DNA from: an uncultured Flaviramulus sp.
GTDB taxonomy: Bacteria > Bacteroidota > Bacteroidia > Flavobacteriales > Flavobacteriaceae
Direction of reading: 5' to 3'
Length of the DNA stretch: 64,000 nt
Assembly: GCA_947501105.1 (NCBI GenBank)
Contig: CANMUP010000005.1
Span: 186,001 to 250,000 of the forward strand
Positions 26,350 to 36,600 of this stretch are shown here, piece by piece (positions within the stretch are counted from its first letter, which is position 1; each line of letters begins with the position of its first letter). The position numbers and the translations under genes were made by a program. The notes under the pieces were generated by a model. That model had not been told where the DNA came from and ran no database searches. It worked only from the letters and a program-made list of their open reading frames with translations.

Positions 26350-29151
26350 TCATTCAAAATTCCTCAAATAATCACCCAAAGACTTGTCGTTTCCTAAATT
26401 TAATTTACGTTTCAACCTATATCTATGGGTTTCTAAGCCTCTAATTGAGACATTCATTAGTGGCGCAATTTCTTTAGTCAATAAGTTCATTTTGATATAA
26501 GCACATATTTTCAAATCTTTATGTGTTAGTTGGGAATGTTTGCTTTTTAACTGATTAAAAAATTCTTCATGTACTTGGTTGAAATTATATTCAAATATCT
26601 CCCATTCGTCTTCATGACCTATAGAGTTGTCAATCTTTCTAAGTAAGCGTTTATACATTAACGGGTTTTCAAAGTTATTTTTATGTTTTATTAGCTCACC
26701 TTTAATGTCAAGCATAGACTCGTTTTTCTTCACAAGAGCCATTGCTGTATTAGCCAACTGCTTACTTTTTAATTTTACTTCATTTTTTAAAGATTCATTT
26801 TTTAATTGCACAATTTTCTTATCATTCTCAATAGCCTTTTCTTTAAGTAATACTTCTTGCTCTCTAACCAATTTATTATGCAATACCTGTTGTTCCTTCT
26901 TAATTTTTCGCTTGTGCAACCAATAAATTAGCAAACTACCAAGTAGTGCAGCCAACACATAAAACAAACTGTTTTGATACCAGGGTGGCAAAATATATAT
27001 TTGAATTTTGTTCTCTGGGGATGAATTACCTAAAATATTTGCTGTTCTAAAATGTATTTTATGATATCCGCTACTTAAACTAGAAAGTTCAAGTTTTTCA
27101 TTCTCCATGCGATACCATTTAAGGGTATCTGAATTTGCAATAGCATATTCGAAAAAGTGATTATTAGACATTGGAGACGAAATAGATATACTGATGTTTT
27201 TGTTATAAGGGAGTTCATATTCAAGTGAATCTCCTAAATTTATCAGTTCCTTATCTACTTCAATATTTTCAATAGCTGGTTTTAACAAAGCATCACTAGT
27301 TGTGTTTATGCTTTTATCTATTAACATAAAACCGTCATAAAGATTTAAAGTAAATGTAGAATCGTTAAGTTGCGAAACACTTTCAGCATCTACCACAAGT
27401 CTTTTTTGGATGAGATCATTTGGAAACTTAATATCATTATCCCCTCCTATTTTATAAACAAAACTAATTTTATCTTTTGCATTTTTTGTAACCAATACAT
27501 CCGAATCAGATTCAGAAATTATATCAGTATCTGCTCCAAAAGCATTATTCAATAAATCATGTGGGACAATGCTATCTATAAGAGCTTCATATTTCTGCCA
27601 TCCTTTATTTGTTTTGAAACAAATATCATTTTTAATTTTATGAACTTTTACATTAAAGTCGGACCACAACCCTTTACTTTTATAATCTTTAAATGATACT
27701 TGACTATACGTTTCATCAAATTTAACCCGAAACAAACCTCTATATGCGTGTGCTACCCAAGCTGTATATTGGTCTTCAAATATCATGTATCTAATGGGAA
27801 CTGTTTCTTCTCCCAAATGCTTAACTTCCCAGGTATTATCAATCAAATCATATCTAACCAAACCACCATACGTACCTTGAACAAAAGTATTGCTTAACTC
27901 AGGTACTTTTTTAATAACCCAGCCCCCAGTAAAAGCCGACACTCTCTCTTTAAATAACTTATTTTCAATTAAATACGTACCATTATTGTGCCCACAAAAT
28001 AACTGTCCGTTAATCTCTTTTAAATTCCAAACCTGTCCTTGCGATCCTTCTATAAATTTAAGTGTGTTGTTATTCTCTGTATCCAAGTAAAATAAACCTG
28101 TATTACTACCTATATATAAAGTTCCTTCATATTTTATAATATCATAAACAGCACCTAGTTTTCCTGAACTGTCATTGTAAAGTACATGACTATAGTTAAA
28201 ATCCATTAAGGCAATACCATTATCTAATCCCACCCATAATTTATTATTCTTACCAAGTTCTTGACTCAATACGGTATTATTTAACAACCCGTTCTCTTTA
28301 TTGATATGGTATATTATATCTCCAGAACTATTTGTAATATAAATGCCATTCTTTATGGTTCCAAAAACCATATTATTGTTTTGAAGCACCAAAAAATCGT
28401 TAAGTTGTTGCTCTTTCATTACATTAGAAATCTCAGATTGCCAAGGCTCTAATTTTTTATCATCGTATAAGTAGCAACCATTTAAAGCAGTAGCAATAAG
28501 CAATTTATTGTTATGCTTTACAATTGAAATGACTTTTACATCATATAATTTATCATTAATAATAAAAGGGACTAAATCATTTCCTTTTAAACTAAAAATT
28601 CCATTTCTTACTGTAGAAACATATACTTTATCTTCTACAACACTACAAGATAAAATGGTTGACCCTGGTTTTACTTCTATCCTTTTTATTTCTCCTTCTT
28701 TATAAACATAAAGGTTTGCAAAAGATCTAAAAAATATAGCATCCTTATGATGAAATATTTGCCAAAACTCTTCATCTTTTGACTCTTCTTTATCTTTAAA
28801 ATTGCCTAAGGATGTGTAAATTAGTTTTCCTTTGGTATTTTTTTTCCAAAAGCCAAATTCTTTATATGACCCTGTGTATATTTTATCTTTGTGAGCTAAA
28901 ACCGACCGTATAATAGTTTTATTTGGTAATTGATAAAAAGTCCATTTCATTCCATCAAATTCCAACAAACCTTTATCATTGGCAACGTAAAGTTTTCCGT
29001 TTTCTGCCAAAGACACACCCCAATTTTGATTACCAGCATTATACTCTGTTAAGGCATAATTTTGAAAAAACGGAGTGTATTGAGCATATAGCGTAACAGA
29101 GATGAAGAAAATAAAAACTAAGACAAAGGTATTTTTAAAACTCATTAACAT
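26350..29151 (-). CDS. Membrane-spanning propeller/Y_Y_Y sensor with LuxR-type HTH
   Basis: 933 residues. Signal peptide or first TM (TFVLVFIFFISVTLYAQ), then beta-propeller repeats over about 40-610 (GLLEFDGMKWTFYQLP; IYTGSYKEFGFWKK) and a Y_Y_Y-type domain about 645-725 (MSNNHFFEYAI, GYHKIHFRTANILG). One TM (YVLAALLGSLLIYWL, about 735-750) leads to a long Lys/Glu coiled coil and a C-terminal LuxR-like HTH (LTHKDLKICAYIKMNLLTKE; RGLETHRYRLKRKLNL). There is no histidine kinase or receiver domain. This is a one-component membrane-bound regulator common in Flavobacteriia. It lies upstream of susC on the same strand and probably controls PUL 1 through the TGACGTA cluster (inference). Confidence 0.85.
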   Translation of the reverse strand: MLMSFKNTFVLVFIFFISVTLYAQYTPFFQNYALTEYNAGNQNWGVSLAENGKLYVANDKGLLEFDGMKWTFYQLPNKTIIRSVLAHKDKIYTGSYKEFGFWKKNTKGKLIYTSLGNFKDKEESKDEEFWQIFHHKDAIFFRSFANLYVYKEGEIKRIEVKPGSTILSCSVVEDKVYVSTVRNGIFSLKGNDLVPFIINDKLYDVKVISIVKHNNKLLIATALNGCYLYDDKKLEPWQSEISNVMKEQQLNDFLVLQNNNMVFGTIKNGIYITNSSGDIIYHINKENGLLNNTVLSQELGKNNKLWVGLDNGIALMDFNYSHVLYNDSSGKLGAVYDIIKYEGTLYIGSNTGLFYLDTENNNTLKFIEGSQGQVWNLKEINGQLFCGHNNGTYLIENKLFKERVSAFTGGWVIKKVPELSNTFVQGTYGGLVRYDLIDNTWEVKHLGEETVPIRYMIFEDQYTAWVAHAYRGLFRVKFDETYSQVSFKDYKSKGLWSDFNVKVHKIKNDICFKTNKGWQKYEALIDSIVPHDLLNNAFGADTDIISESDSDVLVTKNAKDKISFVYKIGGDNDIKFPNDLIQKRLVVDAESVSQLNDSTFTLNLYDGFMLIDKSINTTSDALLKPAIENIEVDKELINLGDSLEYELPYNKNISISISSPMSNNHFFEYAIANSDTLKWYRMENEKLELSSLSSGYHKIHFRTANILGNSSPENKIQIYILPPWYQNSLFYVLAALLGSLLIYWLHKRKIKKEQQVLHNKLVREQEVLLKEKAIENDKKIVQLKNESLKNEVKLKSKQLANTAMALVKKNESMLDIKGELIKHKNNFENPLMYKRLLRKIDNSIGHEDEWEIFEYNFNQVHEEFFNQLKSKHSQLTHKDLKICAYIKMNLLTKEIAPLMNVSIRGLETHRYRLKRKLNLGNDKSLGDYLRNFE

Positions 29152-29257
29152 ATATAATTGCTAATATGGATAAAGTGAACATAGGCTAAAACAAATCTAA
29201 TCAATTTTAAAATAATGATTGGAAAACAAAATAGAACTAATACAACTTAAAAAGTAT

Positions 29258-29291
29258 AAAGCCTTGTAAATTCTATAATTTACAAGGCTTT
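29258..29291 (-). terminator. Rho-independent terminator after OmpA-family gene
   Basis: Perfect 14-bp arms (AAAGCCTTGTAAAT and its complement) with a 6-nt loop, followed on the minus strand by a T-rich tract (ACTTTTTAAG). It lies 48 bp past the OmpA-family stop and closes the adhesin operon. Confidence 0.85.
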
Positions 29292-29338
29292 AGGTTTCTT
29301 TAATATTACATGGCGTCTGAAAACTGCCCAATATAAAC

Positions 29339-31228
29339 TTACTTTACTATTATAAATTCACTTCTTCTATTATCTTGATGTCTTGCTTCTATACATTTAA
29401 TACCATTAGAACATCCATTAATCAATTGGCTTTCCCCATAGCCTTTACCAGTTAACCTAGAACGGCTAATACCATTTTTAACTAAATAGCTAATGGTAGA
29501 TTTTGCTCTGCGGTTAGACAATGCCATATTATAAGCATCGTTAGCACGACTATCTGTATGAGAACGCACATCTATTTTTATGGATGGATTCTTTCGCATA
29601 ATCTCAACTATCTTTTGCAATTCAATACCTGCATCAGGACGGATGTTATGTTTATCTAGATTAAAGTAAATAGGATTTAACAAAAGCCCAATATCTGTTC
29701 CGGTAGCAATTTCCATTTTTCTAGGATCCAATAAAATATCTGTATTTATCGAGCCTCCTTTTGATGTGTCTACAAACTCTTCTCCAGTTAAATAGTCATT
29801 CTTTTCGGCACGAACAAATTTCACTTTTTCACAATCCATTTCACCAAAATCATACCATCCTGTAGGTACTATCTTTTGCGTAACAATGTTATTATTGTTA
29901 TCGATTATGGAAACTAAAGCATTTTCTAGAATATCACCCGTCTTTTTATCACGCACAAAACCTCTTAGACTAACAATGCAAGGCACTTTGTAGTTTTCAT
30001 CTTCTTTAAATGAATAGACATCATCGCTACGAGTTCCATTTCTGTTAGTAGAAAAATAACCCGTTTTAGACTGGGTATCAATAACAAAAGCAAAATCGTC
30101 CATAGCACTATTTATAGGCTTACCAATATTGTTTACTTTTCCATAGACACCGTTTTCATTTGTAGTAGATCTATAAACATCTAAACCACCTAGGTTAGAT
30201 TGATGCCCATTTGATGAAAAGAAAAAACTTCCATTGTCTGCAATAAAAGGAAACATTTCATTTCCAACGGTATTAAAGCCAACCATATTAAAAGGTACGC
30301 CATAACCACCGTCGTCAAATAATTCTACTTCATAAATATCTGTTCCTCCTTTGTTTCCATTAGATTGCATATCGCTTACGAAATACAACTTACTCTCATC
30401 TAGACTTAATGCAGGGTGTCCTACTGAATAATCATCACTATTAAATGGTAATTCTATTACATTCTCCCATTTACCATCTGTCAATTGTGCTTTATACAAC
30501 TTAAGCCTAATCGTTTTGTTGGCATCTTTCCTTAATTTATTATTAGTATAGTTATTTCTGGTAAAGTACATGGTATTACCATCTTTTGTAATAGCAATTG
30601 AGCCTTCATTATACTTTGTATTTACATCACCTACAAGCTCTTTTAATTCAGAGTTGCTCATAGAAAACACATCAGATGTTGGCTCTTTATTCCAAGGCGT
30701 TTCTTTAGCAGATGTACTAGCTGAAGCCAAATAAAGTATGTCTTTTGTATAAAACGCAGGGTAATCAGAATATTTTGTATTAAATCCAACTGTATCAATA
30801 AGATATCTGTTTGAGCTTTTTTCAATATCATTTAAATACTCCCCAGAGTTTATATAATCTTGACCTTTACTTTTATAGAAATTAGATAAAATTTTGTCAG
30901 CATCACTGTAATTTCCGATAGCTTTAAGTGTTTGTCCATATCTAAAATTATACTCTGGGGATGTATTTGAATTTAAAGAAAATAATTTGTTATACCATTT
31001 TGATGCTTCTACATAATTTGCATTAAAATAGTAGGCATCTGCTAATCTCTTATATAAATCTTCGTCTTCATATCCCTTATTAGCAACACTTTCATAAATT
31101 TCTAAAGCATCTATATAAGCTAAATTTTCAAATTTTTTATCAGCCTTTTTTACTTGACTCTTTTGCGCAAATGCAACACATGTCAATAAGAGTATACTGT
31201 AACTGAATATATGTTTTATGTATTTCAT
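29339..31228 (-). CDS. OmpA-family protein with TPR and PD40 repeats (PorE-like)
   Basis: 629 residues with signal peptide (YSILLLTCVAFAQ). Residues about 25-130 are TPR-like (YEDEDLYKRLADAYYFNANYVEASKWYNKLF). About 150-400 are PD40/WD40-like propeller repeats (SLDESKLYFVSDMQSNGNKGGTDIYEVE; GGLDVYRST). About 420-480 is a CNA-B-like beta domain, and about 515-629 is an OmpA peptidoglycan-binding domain (IKIDVRSHTDSRANDAYNMALSNRRAKS; GKGYGES). The order matches the peptidoglycan-anchored partner of PorP/SprF proteins in type IX secretion. It is the last gene of the operon, 13 bp after the PorP gene, with a terminator downstream. Confidence 0.9.
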   Translation of the reverse strand: MKYIKHIFSYSILLLTCVAFAQKSQVKKADKKFENLAYIDALEIYESVANKGYEDEDLYKRLADAYYFNANYVEASKWYNKLFSLNSNTSPEYNFRYGQTLKAIGNYSDADKILSNFYKSKGQDYINSGEYLNDIEKSSNRYLIDTVGFNTKYSDYPAFYTKDILYLASASTSAKETPWNKEPTSDVFSMSNSELKELVGDVNTKYNEGSIAITKDGNTMYFTRNNYTNNKLRKDANKTIRLKLYKAQLTDGKWENVIELPFNSDDYSVGHPALSLDESKLYFVSDMQSNGNKGGTDIYEVELFDDGGYGVPFNMVGFNTVGNEMFPFIADNGSFFFSSNGHQSNLGGLDVYRSTTNENGVYGKVNNIGKPINSAMDDFAFVIDTQSKTGYFSTNRNGTRSDDVYSFKEDENYKVPCIVSLRGFVRDKKTGDILENALVSIIDNNNNIVTQKIVPTGWYDFGEMDCEKVKFVRAEKNDYLTGEEFVDTSKGGSINTDILLDPRKMEIATGTDIGLLLNPIYFNLDKHNIRPDAGIELQKIVEIMRKNPSIKIDVRSHTDSRANDAYNMALSNRRAKSTISYLVKNGISRSRLTGKGYGESQLINGCSNGIKCIEARHQDNRRSEFIIVK

Positions 31229-31241
31229 ATTTATTTGTGTT

Positions 31242-32210
31242 TTAAAAGAATCTTGGGGTTATTAATCGCCTTGTTCGTCTACCCAATTCAAAGCGTAAGA
31301 ATATTTCGTGCGATCCAGAATTATAGTTAGTTAATTCTTGAATACTGTAATCATAAGCATACCCTATCATCATTCCTTCAGATACTTGGAATCCAGCCAA
31401 AGCACTTACGGCAGCATCTAATCTATATGCAGCACCTAGAGTAAATTTTTCATTGAATAAAAAGTTAGCAGAAAAATCTAATGCAACCGGTGCTCCAGAC
31501 ACATACTTTCCTAAAACTGCAGGTTTAAATTTTATCTTTTCGCTTAGCTGAAAGACATAACCTCCAATGACATATAAATTTGCTCTTTCTGAAGCGTTAG
31601 AAACTGTAGTGTCATCATAATGTGATGTTTCTAATATGTTTGGTACAGAAAGCCCTATATACCAGTTTTTATCATTATGCAAATACAATCCCATTCCAAA
31701 AAGTGGTTTCAATCTATTTTCTATATTGAACTGTTGTAAAGCGTCACTTGGATCAAAAATGTTGAGTAGAGAATAATCTACATTTAACAAATTAATTCCT
31801 GCTTTAATACCAAAAGCCAATTTCACATCATTATCAAAGTTTAAAGTATATGAGAAATCTGCGGAAATTGAACTTTCATCAGCTGGTCCTGCTTTGTCTT
31901 TGTAAAAATTTAACCCTAAACCAACACGTTCTGTAATACCAACAGGTGTATTTAAACTCAAGTTAAGTGTTTCTGGAGCTCCATCTAACCCTACCCATTG
32001 ATTACGGTAAAGGCTCGTAATCCCGAATGTACCTCTAGATCCGGCGTAAGCAGGGTTTACGGTTTGTGTATTGTACATGTATTGTGTATACTGAGAGTCT
32101 TGTTGGGCTTGTAATTGTGTAGAAAAAAGTCCAACAAGCATAGCACATGACACCAACCAATTTATGGAGCAAATATTCCTTTTATTATATTGTTTTTTTG
32201 TCTGTTTCAT
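31242..32210 (-). CDS. PorP/SprF-family type IX secretion outer-membrane protein
   Basis: 322 residues. Signal peptide (MLVGLFSTQLQAQ) then the family signature QDSQYTQYMYNTQTVNPAYAGSRG and SLYRNQWVGLDGAP, followed by a predicted beta-barrel with GYAYDYSIQELTNYNSGSHEIFLRFEL at the C-terminus. PorP/SprF proteins cooperate with a type IX substrate, typically a CHU_C (type B) protein encoded immediately upstream, as here with a 1-bp gap. It probably helps export or surface attachment of the neighbouring CHU_C protein. Family identity is secure. Confidence 0.93.
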   Translation of the reverse strand: MKQTKKQYNKRNICSINWLVSCAMLVGLFSTQLQAQQDSQYTQYMYNTQTVNPAYAGSRGTFGITSLYRNQWVGLDGAPETLNLSLNTPVGITERVGLGLNFYKDKAGPADESSISADFSYTLNFDNDVKLAFGIKAGINLLNVDYSLLNIFDPSDALQQFNIENRLKPLFGMGLYLHNDKNWYIGLSVPNILETSHYDDTTVSNASERANLYVIGGYVFQLSEKIKFKPAVLGKYVSGAPVALDFSANFLFNEKFTLGAAYRLDAAVSALAGFQVSEGMMIGYAYDYSIQELTNYNSGSHEIFLRFELGRRTRRLITPRFF

Positions 32211-32211
32211 T

Positions 32212-33489
32212 TTATTCTGTAGTTAAATACAGGTAACCTGCTTTTTTTATGCGTTCTGAATCTCCATTAGCATTTGGATAGGAATAGGTTAATATGTAAT
32301 AATAGGTTCCTGTAGGAAGTTGATTTCCTCTATTAATAGTCATACGACCATCTGAAAAACCTTTAAAGACATTCCCATAAGAATCATAATCATTGGTTTC
32401 AAATACTTTTACGCCCCAACGGTTAAAAATTTTCACATTACTATTTTCAACATTTCTAATACCGTCAATAATGAAGTAATCATTTTTTCCGTCGTCATTA
32501 GGAGTCACACCATTATAAATAACAATATCTCCAGCGGGTATAACAATACCACTATCTATACGTGCTAAAGTAAAAATGCCGTAACCTTCTAATTGAAGTG
32601 GTGTAGTAACTGTTTTATTTTCGGTGTCTACAATACCACCTTCGTCTACCCAAATTTGTCGTGCATTGTCCCAACGAACAATATGAATTTCTTCTTGTGG
32701 ATTAGCTACAATAGTTGCAGGTGTTGTGGTATTTTCATCCCAAGTAAGAGTTAAAAGCACATCTGAATTACCAGCATCTCGAGTAATCATCCAAAATTCT
32801 GTATCATCTAATAATGTAATAACGCCGGCTGCATTTGCTGTTGGTGTTTCTCCATTAATGGTTTGTCCTACGGGATTTTCAAAAAAATATTTTGCAGTAA
32901 AAGTATCTGTTACATTTGCCGGTGCACTTATGGCTGCGTAACGAAAAAACTGTTTATCTCCAATAGGATATACAAAACTATCATCTCCATTTTTTTGCAC
33001 TAATCCATCTACATGACTCCCATCATAAGCTCCAACATGCGACGCATCATCTTCAAATACGAATAAACCTCCAAAAGTATCATCTTGAACAATACCTTCA
33101 TCAAAGCTTGCTTCATTGTCTACACTTATTTCGCTACTTAATTCAAAAGAAGCTGTATTACTTGATGCATTATTAAACAAAACATCATAGAAGTAACTAA
33201 TATTTCCGCCACTTAGTTGTTGTACAGCAGTACCTTGAAAACGCGTAAGCCCTTGTTCTCCATCAGTAAAATCTACAGTACCATCATTATTAAAATGAGC
33301 ATAGATAAAAGCTTCTCCGTCGTTTATAAAGCTTGCTCCATTTTTATTATCTAAATCCCCTACTGTTGAAAATTGTGTATTAGGACTAATAATAAGTTCT
33401 CCTGTATTTACAGTTTGAGCTACTAAACCACCAGATAACAACACAATACTCCACAATGCGAGTGTTTTATATATTCTATATATTTTCAT
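32212..33489 (-). CDS. CHU_C (gliding motility-associated, T9SS type B sorting) surface protein
   Basis: 425 residues; signal peptide ([16 protein letters not shown]). The body about 30-320 is beta-rich with repeated Asp/Asn. The last 90 residues form a CHU_C domain: [35 protein letters not shown] and [14 protein letters not shown], the type B sorting signal of the type IX system. It is thus predicted to be secreted and attached to the cell surface with the help of the following PorP gene (1-bp gap). It lacks recognisable enzymatic motifs. A two-state hairpin at 33513-33557 precedes it. Confidence 0.88.
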   Translation of the reverse strand: MKIYRIYKTLALWSIVLLSGGLVAQTVNTGELIISPNTQFSTVGDLDNKNGASFINDGEAFIYAHFNNDGTVDFTDGEQGLTRFQGTAVQQLSGGNISYFYDVLFNNASSNTASFELSSEISVDNEASFDEGIVQDDTFGGLFVFEDDASHVGAYDGSHVDGLVQKNGDDSFVYPIGDKQFFRYAAISAPANVTDTFTAKYFFENPVGQTINGETPTANAAGVITLLDDTEFWMITRDAGNSDVLLTLTWDENTTTPATIVANPQEEIHIVRWDNARQIWVDEGGIVDTENKTVTTPLQLEGYGIFTLARIDSGIVIPAGDIVIYNGVTPNDDGKNDYFIIDGIRNVENSNVKIFNRWGVKVFETNDYDSYGNVFKGFSDGRMTINRGNQLPTGTYYYILTYSYPNANGDSERIKKAGYLYLTTE

Positions 33490-33512
33490 TGTATATGAGT
33501 TTTAGATTGATA

Positions 33513-33581
33513 AAAGATGACCTAAAAAACTGACCCTAATCTTATTAGGCCATCTTTAAGAGCTACTCTTTTATAAGAGTA
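33513..33581 (-). promoter_or_regulatory. Alternative hairpins between adhesin and CHU_C genes
   Basis: AAAGATGACCTAA (33513-33525) can pair with TTAGGCCATCTTT (33545-33557) with one mismatch; on the minus strand the stem runs into TTTT. An internal arm, CCTAAT (33535-33540) with ATTAGG (33544-33549), competes for the same bases. A further TACTCTT/AAGAGTA hairpin lies at 33564-33581. It may be a terminator or attenuator lowering expression of the downstream genes. Confidence 0.45.
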
Positions 33582-33604
33582 ACCTATCAACAATCAAAAA
33601 TTAT

Positions 33605-36600
33605 TTATTTATAGATACCTAGCACTTTTTCAATCTTAGCTAGACGCCTTTTAAGTGCTTTGTTTTCTTCTTCTAAAGACTCAATTATTTTTTGTTGCCC
33701 TATGGTGTGTAAGAACAATTCTTCTACTTTTTCTAGAGTTTGAACCGAAAGCTCTGTGATATTAAAAGAATATCCTACATCTGTTTTTTCAAGCTCTTTA
33801 ATTCCTGTTACACCAGGTAAATGTTTAAACTCTTTTACAAAACTCTCAACCTCAGCAAGCGTTTTAAACGTATAATCTTTATTTGTGGTAGAATTTCCAT
33901 CTACAAACTCCTCAAATACATAATCTGGATATGTGTTAATTGCTGTTCGTATTCGTCCTGCAACATGTAGTTTTTCCGTAGGGATTTTTACACCAATACC
34001 TATACGTCCATTAGTGCTTATTATATTATTAGTTCCAGTGAGACCAGTCCCATATATCAAGTTCCCAATGTTTAGTTGGTTAGACCCAGTAGATGAAGGA
34101 AAATCTATAGTACTACCAATTATAATGTTTTTACTTCCTGATGAGAACTTGTTTGTGCCGTTACTGTTACCCGCACCAAGATCGTTACCTATAGCAACAT
34201 TATTATTTCCTGTAGCCAAAAATGTAAGCGTGTTTTCACCTATTGCCGTATTCTCATTTCCTGTGTTCGTATTCAAAGAAGATGCACCAATCGCAATATT
34301 TGACCCTCCTGTAGAATTAGCTGCTAGTGCACTCTGTCCTATGGCAACATTACCACCCCCAGTTGTCATACCAAACATGGCAGAAGCTCCTACAGCAATA
34401 TTACCATTCCCACCTGTATTTAGGACTAAAGCACTATTTCCTATAGCAACATTGTTACCTCCTGTGGTGTTAAGTCTTAACGCACGTCCTATTGCCACAT
34501 TATTACTTCCACTAGTATTGGTACTAAAGGTACCTGACCCTATACCCACGTTAAAGATTCCAGACCCTACACTTGAGCCATTGCCACCTACTCCAGCATC
34601 CTTAGAAATGTGGTTACCTGTTCCTAATAAGCGTACATCCGCTGATGGTGTAGATACTGAGTTACCGTCGCTATCGGTAAGAACTATGTTTACTCCGTTA
34701 TCTATTAAAGTAGAGTTTGTTGTATTGGTATCTGTCCCAGTTGAAATACCTGATAATGGTGTTTGAACAAAGTTCCCATCACTGTCTGTTATTCTTAAGT
34801 TGGTGCCAACTACAGCAAAGGTTGAGTTGGTTGTATTTGTATCTGTATCAATACCCGATATTGGTGTTTGAACATTGTTCCCATCACTATCTGTAAGCCT
34901 TAAGTTGCCTCCAACAACAGCTAAAGTTGTGTTGGTTGTGTTGGTATCTACTCCTGTGTTTAGGTCTGCTAAAGCTACTGATACCGTATTTCCATCACTA
35001 TCTAAAAGATTTAAATTAGTCCCATCTTCTGTTAAACTTGAATTGGTTGTATTAGTATCTACTCCTGTGTTTAAGTCAGCTAAAGCAACAGATACTGTAT
35101 TTCCATCACTATCTAGAAGATTTAAATTAGTTCCATCTTCTGTTAAGCTTGAATTGGTTGTATTAGTATCTACTCCCGTATTTAAATCTGCTAAAGCTAT
35201 AGATACTGTACCTCCATCACTATCGGTTAAAATTAAGTTCGTTCCGTTTTCGGTTAAACTAAAGTTTGTGGTATTAGTGTCTGTATCTACTACAGTTGCA
35301 ATGTCAGATAATGGTGTTTGTACAAAGTTACCATCACTATCTGTTATTCTCAAGTTGCTTCCAACTATGGTAAAAGTTGAGTTCGTTGTATTCGTGTCTA
35401 CTCCTGTGTTTAAATCTGCTAAGGCTATAGATACAGTACCTCCATCGCTATCGGTTAAAATTAGGTTCGTTCCGTTTTCGGTTAAACTAAAGTTTGTTGT
35501 ATTTGTATCAGCTCCACCGCCAACAATTACCCAAGTAGTTCCATCATAAGCATATACATCTCCAGTAGATTCATCTACATAAATATCACCTGCATTACCA
35601 GTGGTTCCGTTTCCGTTAGGGTCACCTGTTCCAGATTGTGTTACATCAAAAGATTGTACAGTTCCATCGGCAGCGGTGTGCGTAAAGGTTCCGTCTCCGT
35701 TGTCTATTAAGGCATCAGGGTTGGCATTTAGCACATTGATAATCTCATTATAAATATCACCTTGGTTTTGAATGTTAGTTACTACATCACCAATAACATC
35801 TACAGTAATGGTATCTCCATTGTTATTTGTAATAGTGTATGTACCGTCTCCGTTATCTATTAGTGTTGTGGTATTGGCATCGAAGTTTACTACGGTACCA
35901 TCAGCAGCGGTGTGCGTAAAAGTGCCATCGCCATTATCAACAAATACATCTGAATTTGCATTAAGTACATTGATAATCTCATTGTAGATATCTCCTTGAT
36001 TTTGAATATTAGTAACTACATCTCCAATAACATCTACTGTGATGGTATCTCCATTGTTATTCGTAATAGTGTATGTACCGTCTCCATTATCTATTAGTGT
36101 TGTGGTATTGGCATCAAAGTTTACTACAGTTCCATCAGCAGCAGTATGCGTAAAAGTGCCATTTCCATTATCTACAAATACATCTGAATTTGCATTAAGT
36201 ACATTGATAATCTCATTGTAGATATCGCCTTGATTTTGAATGTTGGTTACTACATCTCCAATAACATCTACTGTGATAGTATCTCCATTGTTATTCGTAA
36301 TAGTGTACGTACCGTCTCCGTTATCTATTAGTGTTGTGGTATTGGCATCAAAGTTTACTACGGTACCATCAGCAGCGGTGTGTGTAAAAGTGCCATCTCC
36401 ATTGTCAACAAATACATCTGAATTTGCATTAAGTACATTGATAATCTCATTGTAGATATCTCCTTGGTTTTGAATGTTGGTTACTACATCTCCAATAACA
36501 TCTACAGTAATAGTATCTCCATTGTTATTCGTAATAGTGTACGTACCGTCTCCGTTATCTATTAGTGTTGTGGTATTGGCATCAAAGTTTACAACAGTTC

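Noticed and set aside
33933-35549. Long plus-strand open frames (277 and 224 codons)
   Set aside because: They are antisense to the repeat adhesin; Val/Leu/Pro-rich composition follows from reverse complement of Asp/Asn/Thr-rich repeats, and no start signal or family match is visible.
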